Origin: Planctomycetota bacterium
GTDB lineage: Bacteria > Planctomycetota > UBA1135 > GCA-002686595
DNA length: 52,354 bases
Direction of reading: 5' to 3'
NCBI GenBank assembly: GCA_016779225.1
Contig: JADHNZ010000019.1
Location: 1 to 52,354 of the forward strand
The position numbers and the translations under genes were made by a program. The notes beneath the pieces are model-generated. The model did no database searches. It worked only from the letters and a program-made list of their open reading frames with translations, and was not told the DNA's origin. Of the stretch, positions 1 to 5,439 are shown piece by piece (positions within the stretch are counted from its first letter, which is position 1; every line of letters starts with the position of its first letter).

Positions 1-170
1 AGCCAGCGGTGGGGCTCAGCCAGCGGTGGGGCTCAGCCAGCGGTGGGGCTCAGCCAGCGGTCGGGCTCAGCCTGCGGTGAGGCTCTGCCTGCGGTGAGGC
101 TCTGCCTGCGGTGGGGTTCTGCCCGTGGGGGGGGTCTGCCCGTGGGGGGGGTCTGCCCGTGGGGGGGCGT
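1..170. repeat. 17-bp tandem repeat array, ten units
   Basis: Ten consecutive 17-base units fill this stretch exactly. The first three are identical (AGCCAGCGGTGGGGCTC), the fourth has one change, and the units then drift stepwise to TGCCCGTGGGGGGGGTC and a last imperfect copy. The gradient suggests growth by slippage or unequal exchange from the left end. Seventeen is not a multiple of three, so coding is unlikely. The array may continue past the left edge. No function can be read from it. Confidence 0.95.
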
Positions 171-238
171 CGGGCGGCGGGGTGTGCTTTGCTCGGGGTG
201 AGGGCTGCGTTGGTGCTCGAGCCCCCCTAAACGAGATG

Positions 239-262
239 GGGGGCTGCCTCTCGGCAGCCCCC
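239..262 (-). terminator. GC hairpin downstream of lexA
   Basis: A perfect 10-bp stem (GGGGGCTGCC with GGCAGCCCCC) closes a 4-base loop about 80 bases past the lexA stop. No clear T-run follows on the minus strand, so it is a stem-only candidate terminator or 3' end stabiliser. The rest of 171-344 holds no gene that I can support. Confidence 0.55.
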
Positions 263-344
263 GCCGCACAACACCAACATCCACCGCGACGCTGGCTGCC
301 GGGGCGCTGCAGGGAGAGAGCGGCGCCCCGTGCTCTCTTGGTCC

Positions 345-956
345 CTAGAGGCGCCGGATGACGCTCACCACGACGCCCTGGATCTCGACCGAGGGGAAGT
401 ACATGGGCTCGAGGCGCGCGTTGGCCGGCTGAAGCCGGACCTGGCCCTTCTCCTTGTAGAAGCGCTTGAGGGTCACCTCGCCATCGGGCGTCGCAGCCAC
501 CACGGTCTCTCCATTGCGAGCGGTGGAGCGGCGCTCCACCAGCACGAGGTCTCCGTCGGCGATCGCATCCTCGATCATCGAGTCACCCTGGACCCTGAGG
601 GCGAAGACCTCGCCTCCCGGAGGCATCAGATCGGCGAGATCCAGCTCCTCCATGTCTGGGCAGGCCTCGATGGGGGAGCCGGCGGCGACGCGCCCTTCGA
701 TGCGCACGCAGAGCCCTCGCGGCCGGGCCTCCTCGTCGGCTTCGGCAAGGCCCATAGCCCTGCTCACATGGGAGTCCGCCTTGACCAGGTAGCCCTTGCG
801 CTCGAGCTCTTTCACATGGCCGAAGATCGTGACCTTGTTGACCTCGAAGTTCTGAGCGACCTCCTCCAGGGTGGGGCTGATGCCCTCCTCCTGGATGTAC
901 CTCTGATAGAAGGAGAGGATCTCGCGCTGGCGCTTCGTCAGGGGGGCCTTGCTCAT
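345..956 (-). CDS. lexA: LexA repressor, SOS regulator
   Basis: Protein of 203 residues, the usual LexA length. LexA represses DNA-damage genes and cleaves itself when RecA filaments form. The N-terminal winged helix-turn-helix runs over about residues 5-65. The self-cleavage Ala-Gly pair is at 92-93 (RVAAGSP), the catalytic Ser is S126 in GDSMIED, and the Lys partner is K164 in VTLKRF, so the peptidase is intact. The ATG at 956 gives the family-typical start (MSKAPLTKRQREIL); no Shine-Dalgarno sequence is visible before it. A 28-codon frame lies 96 bp upstream on the same strand, behind a promoter with a dyad, so the two may be co-transcribed and repressed by LexA (inferred). Confidence 0.95.
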   Translation of the reverse strand: MSKAPLTKRQREILSFYQRYIQEEGISPTLEEVAQNFEVNKVTIFGHVKELERKGYLVKADSHVSRAMGLAEADEEARPRGLCVRIEGRVAAGSPIEACPDMEELDLADLMPPGGEVFALRVQGDSMIEDAIADGDLVLVERRSTARNGETVVAATPDGEVTLKRFYKEKGQVRLQPANARLEPMYFPSVEIQGVVVSVIRRL

Positions 957-1052
957 CGGATCTGCATCGGGTTCATCGGTCGGTCGGATCGGGTCGGGGA
1001 CTGGTTTTGCGTCCTCGTGGCGCGCGCGAAGGGGCGTCTGCCGCTTCCTTCC

Positions 1053-1139
1053 TCAGACCAGGAAGGTGCAGAGGACGAGCGAGCCCATCACGAGGTAGCT
1101 GGCGAGGTCCTGGCGGGCGGCTTGAACGATTTGGGCCAT
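1053..1139 (-). CDS. possible 28-residue single-pass membrane peptide upstream of lexA
   Basis: Short frame from ATG (1139) to TGA (1053). The product starts MAQIVQAARQDL, a short amphipathic head, and ends in an uncharged stretch of about 17 residues (ASYLVMGSLVLCTFLV) able to span a membrane once. It lies between lexA and a minus-strand promoter-like sequence at 1222-1249. No Shine-Dalgarno sequence is visible, which also holds for lexA. In other bacteria, very small SOS-induced membrane peptides (TisB, SidA) or division inhibitors beside lexA (YneA) are known; the resemblance here is only size, hydrophobicity and position. It could be a chance frame. Confidence 0.4.
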   Translation of the reverse strand: MAQIVQAARQDLASYLVMGSLVLCTFLV

Positions 1140-1221
1140 GGGAGGTCGGGGCGGGAGTGAGGTGGGAGGTTGTCGCGATTCCTGTCTGGTCGCCGTTAGG
1201 GCTGGTACCGAACAGGCCCCT

Positions 1222-1250
1222 AAGGTATCGGCGCTTGTTCGCCTAACAAG
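1222..1250 (-). promoter_or_regulatory. candidate promoter with overlapping palindrome for the small peptide/lexA
   Basis: Read on the minus strand: -35 TTGTTA (1249-1244), 16-bp spacer, -10 TACCTT (1227-1222). A dyad, CTTGTT-N5-AACAAG (1234-1250), covers the -35 box, as an operator would. Because lexA lies downstream, autoregulation by LexA is a reasonable guess. The dyad does not match the E. coli or Bacillus SOS-box consensus. Confidence 0.5.
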
Positions 1251-1378
1251 ACCCGAATCGCGGAATTCGTTCACTCGCGCGGCGGGGTGCCCCAGGGGTC
1301 GCCCCCAGAGGCCCTGGGGCGGGTGTGCGTGCTGGATTCCGCCCTCCTGGGAGGCTCCCTGGCCCTTGCGGGCCGTCC

Positions 1379-1384
1379 TATAAT
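1379..1384 (+). promoter_or_regulatory. -10 box of nadB, TATAAT
   Basis: A perfect TATAAT lies 8 bases before the TTG start of nadB. Transcription starting about 7 bases after the box would begin at or next to the start codon, giving a leaderless or nearly leaderless message. The -35 region (around 1356) is weak. Confidence 0.5.
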
Positions 1385-1392
1385 CCGCGCCC

Positions 1393-3132
1393 TTGCACCA
1401 GTCCGCCGCCCCCCAGTCCTCCCCCGACCGTCTCGAGACCGTGGCGGGCCGGTACCTGGTGCCCTTCGACCCTCGTGAGGTGCCCCAGCTGCGCTTCGAT
1501 GTGCTGGTCCTGGGGGCGGGCTCTGCGGGTGGAACGGCCGCCCTGAGGGCCGCTGAGGCCGGGGCCTCGGTAGCGGTCCTGACCAAGGGGCCCGTGGAGG
1601 AGGGCAACACGCGCTGGGCCAAGGGGGGCCTCGCAGCGGTCCTGGACCGTGCCGATTCGTTCGAGGCCCACTCAGCGGACACCCTCGCGGTGGGCTGCGG
1701 CCTGAGTGATCCGGAGGTCGTCCGCGATGTCATCTCCCACGGTCCCGCCGCGCTGCGAGCCCTCGTTGCCCGCGGGGCGACCTTCGACCGGGATGCCGAC
1801 GGCGGGTTCAGCCTCTCCAGAGAGGGTGGCCACTCCCACCCGCGCATCGTCCACGCCCATGGCGACGCCACCGGGATCGAGATCCAGCGCGCCCTGGCGG
1901 ACTCCCTCCGCGCCCACCCCGGCGTCCGGCTGTTCCCCGGCCACTTCGCGATCGACCTGCTCAGCGATCCGGACGGTCGCGTCGTGGGGGTGCTCGCCGC
2001 CGATCAGCAGGGGCACCGCGTGGCCTTCGCCGCCCGCGAGGTCGTGCTCGCCACCGGTGGCTCGGGGCAGCTCTACCGCGAGACCACCAACCCCTCCCTC
2101 GCTACTGGCGACGGCCTGGGGATGGGGCTCCGCGCGGGTGCAGCCCTCCGTGACCTCGAGTTCGTCCAGTTCCACCCCACCTGCCTCTACATCGCGGGCG
2201 CGGCGCGCGTGCTGATCAGCGAGATCGTGCGCGGGGCCGGCGCGGAGCTGCGCGACCGCGACGGCGTTCGCTTCATGCCGGAGCATCACCCCGCCGCCGA
2301 GCTCGCGCCCCGTGATGTGGTCAGCCGAGCCGTGTTCGAGCGCATGGTCGCGACCGGGGACACCAATGTGTACCTGCATCTCGCGGGCCTCGACGGAGAC
2401 CCTCACCGGGCCTTCCCCGCGGTCAGTCGGATCTGCAGCTTCTTCGGGATCGACATCGCCAAGGACCCGATTCCGGTCCGGCCCGGCGCGCACTATCACA
2501 TCGGCGGCCTCAAGGTGGATCGCGACGGACGCACCACCGTTCCCGGCCTCTGGGCCGTGGGGGAGTGCGCCTCCACGGGTCTGCACGGGGCCAACCGCAT
2601 GGGCTCGAACAGCCTCCTCGAGGGGCTGGTCCTTGGGGAGCGGGCCGGCGAGGCCGCGGCGCGTGCGGTCATGGACGGGCCCGCGAGCAGCCTAGACCAT
2701 GTGGCCCGCAGCGACCAGCGTCGGCCCGAGGCGCTCGTGGAGCTGAACCTCGAGGACCTGACCTACTCGCTGAAGTCGATGATGTGGCGTCAGATGGGTC
2801 TCGAGCGGAGTGGGCCTGCCCTCGAGGAGACCCTCGAGCGCCTGACCTTCTGGGCCCGCGCGGTGGCCGCCCTGCCCCTGGACACCCCGCGTGCCTGGGA
2901 GCTGGTGAACATGCTTGCCCTCGCGCGCGTCGCGACCCATGCCGCCCTGGCGCGCACGGAGTCCCGCGGCGTGCACTGGCGCGTGGATCACCCCGCGCTC
3001 GGTCCGGAGGCCCTGCATCGTGAGTACCACCCCGAGCTGGTGCGTGGCGCCGTGCAGGCGCTGCTGCCCCTCGATGTCCCCGCGGCCGTGTCGCCCTCCG
3101 ACGCCGCGCTCGGCGGTGGCGTGACTCCATGA
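1393..3132 (+). CDS. nadB: L-aspartate oxidase
   Basis: Protein of 579 residues. NadB oxidises L-aspartate to iminoaspartate with FAD, the first step of bacterial de novo NAD synthesis. The FAD-binding GAGSAGGTAA is at residues 41-50. The substrate/FAD domain follows, with the family block VGECASTGLHGANRMGSNSLLEG split across about residues 394-416, then the helical flavoprotein C-terminal domain. It is distinguished from succinate dehydrogenase subunit A by overall length and by this NadB-type block. The TTG start at 1393 is chosen because the first domain begins by about residue 33 and no better start lies close by. nadA and nadC are not in the window. The TGA stop overlaps the ATG of a 21-codon frame leading into hflX. 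Confidence 0.93.
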   Translation: MHQSAAPQSSPDRLETVAGRYLVPFDPREVPQLRFDVLVLGAGSAGGTAALRAAEAGASVAVLTKGPVEEGNTRWAKGGLAAVLDRADSFEAHSADTLAVGCGLSDPEVVRDVISHGPAALRALVARGATFDRDADGGFSLSREGGHSHPRIVHAHGDATGIEIQRALADSLRAHPGVRLFPGHFAIDLLSDPDGRVVGVLAADQQGHRVAFAAREVVLATGGSGQLYRETTNPSLATGDGLGMGLRAGAALRDLEFVQFHPTCLYIAGAARVLISEIVRGAGAELRDRDGVRFMPEHHPAAELAPRDVVSRAVFERMVATGDTNVYLHLAGLDGDPHRAFPAVSRICSFFGIDIAKDPIPVRPGAHYHIGGLKVDRDGRTTVPGLWAVGECASTGLHGANRMGSNSLLEGLVLGERAGEAAARAVMDGPASSLDHVARSDQRRPEALVELNLEDLTYSLKSMMWRQMGLERSGPALEETLERLTFWARAVAALPLDTPRAWELVNMLALARVATHAALARTESRGVHWRVDHPALGPEALHREYHPELVRGAVQALLPLDVPAAVSPSDAALGGGVTP

Positions 3133-3194
3133 GCCGCGCCGACGCCTCGCTCCTGGTGTTCCAGGCCTTTCCGCACGCCGGAGCCGTCGCTTGA
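3129..3194 (+). CDS. 21-codon coupling frame between nadB and hflX
   Basis: The ATG at 3129 overlaps the nadB stop (ATGA). The frame encodes MSRADASLLVFQAFPHAGAVA and stops at TGA 3192-3194, which in turn overlaps the TTG start of hflX (TTGA). A continuous chain of 4-base stop/start overlaps thus runs from nadB through this frame to hflX. I recognise no protein family. Its most likely role, if any, is to carry terminating ribosomes to the weak hflX start. Confidence 0.4.
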   Translation: MSRADASLLVFQAFPHAGAVA

Positions 3195-4546
3195 GCCGCG
3201 CGCCCGAGACCACGGAGCGCCCGCACGAGACCGTCCTGGTCTGTGGCGTGCTCCTCCCCGAGTTCCCGCTCGAGAGCGGCGGACCCCTCTCGGAGGCCCG
3301 CGCCCTGGCGGCCGCCTGCGAGGCGGAGGTCGTGGGGGAGGGCGTCATTCAGAAGCGCGACCGGCCCGTCCCTGCCACTCTGATGGGCCGCGGCAAGGTC
3401 GAGGAGGTCGCCGAGCAGGTGGACCTGCATGACCCCTCTGCGGTCGTGGTGGACAACGACCTGACGCCCGCACAGGTGCGCAACCTCGAGAAGGCCTGGA
3501 AGCGGCGTGTGATCGACCGCTCCGAGCTGATCTTGGACATCTTCGCGCGGCGCGCGAAGACGCGGCAGGCGCGCCTCCAGGTGGAGCTCGCGCAGCTCGA
3601 GTACCTGGCCCCCCGGCTGCGCCGCATGTGGACCCACCTCGAGCGGACCGAGGGCGCGATCGGCACGCGCGGACCCGGGGAGACCCAGCTCGAGACCGAC
3701 CGCCGCCTGCTGCGCAAGCGGGTGACGGACCTGCAGCGCGAGCTGTCCGTGATCGAGGGGCGCAAGCGCCGCGAGGTGGCCTCGCGCTCCGAGGGCTTCA
3801 CCATCGGCCTCGTTGGCTACACCAACGCCGGAAAGTCCACCCTGCTCAACACCCTCACGGGCTCCGACGAGTTCGCGGCGGACATGCCCTTCGCGACCCT
3901 CGACACGAGGACGCGCCGCTGGGTCCTGGGGGACGGGCGCCTGGTGCTGCTCAGCGATACGGTCGGCTTCCTGCAGCGGCTCCCGCACCACCTGGTGGCC
4001 TCCTTCCACGCCACTCTGGAGGAGGCGCTCTCCGCCGACATGCTCCTGCATGTGGTGGACGCCTCGCACCCCGATGCGCCCCAGCAGATGGCCGCCGTGG
4101 TCCAGGTGCTCGAGGAGCTCGCCGCCGCCGCGCCGGCCCAGGCCCTGGTCCTCAACAAGGTCGATCAAGTGGGCGACCCGATCGCACTCCACCTGCTGGC
4201 CCAGGACTTCGACGGCGAGGTGCTGCTCCTGAGCGCGCGCACGGGCCAGGGGCTCGACCGCCTCGAGAGCCTCGTCGCCGGTCACCTGGATGCCCGCAGC
4301 GAGGAGGTGCTCCTGCGTGTGCCTGCCGCCGATGGGCGCACCCTCAGCCAGCTCCGCGCGTGCGGCGCGCTGCTCGAGGAGGAGTGGCTGGATGAGGGGC
4401 AGCAGTATCAGCTGCTCGTGCGGCTGGACCCGGCGCTCCGGGGACGGGTGGCCCGCGAGGCCCTGCCTGGCCTCGTGGCCTCGCGGGACGGCGGCCGCAC
4501 CTACGGCGACCTGGTGCCAAAGCCGCCCCGTCCCGAGTGGGCTTGA
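3191..4546 (+). CDS. hflX: GTPase HflX, ribosome-associated
   Basis: Protein of 451 residues. HflX is a GTPase that binds the 50S subunit and splits stalled or heat-damaged 70S ribosomes. The N-terminal HflX domain holds the conserved ATLMGRGKVEE block and a VVVDNDLTPAQ segment. The linker carries RGPGETQLETDRR. The G domain begins near residue 205 with G1 GYTNAGKST, G3 DTVGF and G4 NKVD. A C-terminal domain follows. The TTG at 3191 is inferred: the frame is open upstream but has no ATG, GTG or TTG back to the nadB end, and the TTG overlaps the stop of the preceding 21-codon frame. Confidence 0.93.
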   Translation: MSRAPETTERPHETVLVCGVLLPEFPLESGGPLSEARALAAACEAEVVGEGVIQKRDRPVPATLMGRGKVEEVAEQVDLHDPSAVVVDNDLTPAQVRNLEKAWKRRVIDRSELILDIFARRAKTRQARLQVELAQLEYLAPRLRRMWTHLERTEGAIGTRGPGETQLETDRRLLRKRVTDLQRELSVIEGRKRREVASRSEGFTIGLVGYTNAGKSTLLNTLTGSDEFAADMPFATLDTRTRRWVLGDGRLVLLSDTVGFLQRLPHHLVASFHATLEEALSADMLLHVVDASHPDAPQQMAAVVQVLEELAAAAPAQALVLNKVDQVGDPIALHLLAQDFDGEVLLLSARTGQGLDRLESLVAGHLDARSEEVLLRVPAADGRTLSQLRACGALLEEEWLDEGQQYQLLVRLDPALRGRVAREALPGLVASRDGGRTYGDLVPKPPRPEWA

Positions 4547-4627
4547 GCGCGCGGCCCCGGGAGCGGCAGCGCTGCACCCCTGGGGCCCCGTAGCGCCGGC
4601 GCGGGCGCCACCGCCGAGGGTGCTCCC

Positions 4628-4760
4628 GCGCGCGCCCCCCTCGGGGGGCGCGGCAGGCATCACCGCGCGCGCCCCCCTCGGGGGGCGCGGCAGGCATCAC
4701 CGCGCGCGCCCCCCTCGGGGGCGCGGCAGGCATCACCGCGCGCCCCTCTCGGGGTCTCCG
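4628..4760. repeat. 36-37-bp tandem repeat, each unit a perfect hairpin
   Basis: The block GGCAGGCATCACC recurs at 4652, 4689 and 4725 (periods 37 and 36). Between copies lies a self-complementary core, GCGCCCCCC-TC-GGGGGGCGC, a 9-bp perfect stem first seen at 4632-4651. A degenerate last core ends near 4759. The array fills the gap between the convergent hflX (plus) and LysM (minus) genes, so it could act as a two-way terminator made of stacked hairpins. No T-tracts are present. Confidence 0.9.
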
Positions 4761-4822
4761 GCCAAATCACCGCCGCTGCGCCTCGATGTGCGCGGCCCAT
4801 CTCTCAGCCGTGCCCCGTCGCC

Positions 4823-5332
4823 TCAGCGGGGGAGCTCGAGGCGCGCGCGGTCGGGGAGCAGCAGGTCTTGGCCCTCGCGGATCTGGCCGGGATCGTCGAG
4901 GCCGTTGAAGCGGGCCAGGGCGAGGGGGAGGCCACCCTTCTGGGTTCCGTAGGCCTCGACGCAGATCTCGCCCAGGGTCTCTCCGCGCCGCACGCGGTGC
5001 GTGCGCAGGGGCGCGAGGACTGGAGCCGGCGGGGCTGGCTCGACGGGGGCGGGCGTGGGAGCCGCGGGCCTTGCCTCTGCGGCGGGAGGCAGGGTGGGGG
5101 TGCCCGCGGCCCCGGCCGACTGCGCCAGCTCGGCGAGCCGGGGAGCTCGGCTCTCGGCCCCGAGCACGAGCACGGCCCAGCCTCCCTCTCCGGGGACATG
5201 CTCTGCACCGGGGAGGGGGATCCCCGCCCGAGCCTCGCGCTGCTCTTGAGCACTGCGGGTCAGGCGGCCCTGCCACTGGGCAGCCCCCAGGCACAGGGCG
5301 CCGAGGATCAACAGTCCCAGGACCGCTCGCAT
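4823..5332 (-). CDS. LysM-domain envelope protein
   Basis: Protein of 169 residues. Residues 1-20 (MRAVLGLLILGALCLGAAQW) form a signal peptide or membrane anchor. A Pro/Ala-rich linker follows (about 70-110), then one LysM domain at about 110-165 starting HRVRRGETLGEICVEAYG. LysM domains bind N-acetylglucosamine-containing glycans, chiefly peptidoglycan, so an envelope location facing the wall is expected. No catalytic domain is present. On the minus strand TATCCT lies exactly six bases before the ATG, suggesting a leaderless transcript. It follows secDF by 107 bp with a strong hairpin between, so it is probably a separate unit. The exact role is unknown. Confidence 0.75.
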   Translation of the reverse strand: MRAVLGLLILGALCLGAAQWQGRLTRSAQEQREARAGIPLPGAEHVPGEGGWAVLVLGAESRAPRLAELAQSAGAAGTPTLPPAAEARPAAPTPAPVEPAPPAPVLAPLRTHRVRRGETLGEICVEAYGTQKGGLPLALARFNGLDDPGQIREGQDLLLPDRARLELPR

Positions 5333-5380
5333 GGCGCGAGGATAGAACCCAGGCCGCGGCCGATCGAGCCCCCAACGGGC

Positions 5381-5413
5381 GCGGCGCGCTCTCCCTGAGG
5401 AAGAGCGCGCCGC
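5381..5413 (-). terminator. hairpin terminator candidate after secDF
   Basis: A perfect 11-bp stem (GCGGCGCGCTC with GAGCGCGCCGC) encloses an 11-base loop, about 27 bases past the secDF stop and upstream of the LysM gene. There is no clear T-run. It plausibly ends the trmD-rplS-secDF transcript. Confidence 0.6.
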
Positions 5414-5439
5414 GGAGGGGGCGGGGTCGGGCCCCGAGC

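Noticed and set aside
1209-1241. CGAACA...TGTTCG as a Bacillus-type SOS box
   Set aside because: The half-sites are 21 bases apart instead of 4, so this is not the known box; the closer dyad at 1234-1250 is the better operator candidate.
4628-4760. CRISPR array
   Set aside because: Copies are directly adjacent with no unique spacers, and no cas gene is in the window. The same holds for the arrays at 1-170, 10846-10927 and 24583-24647.
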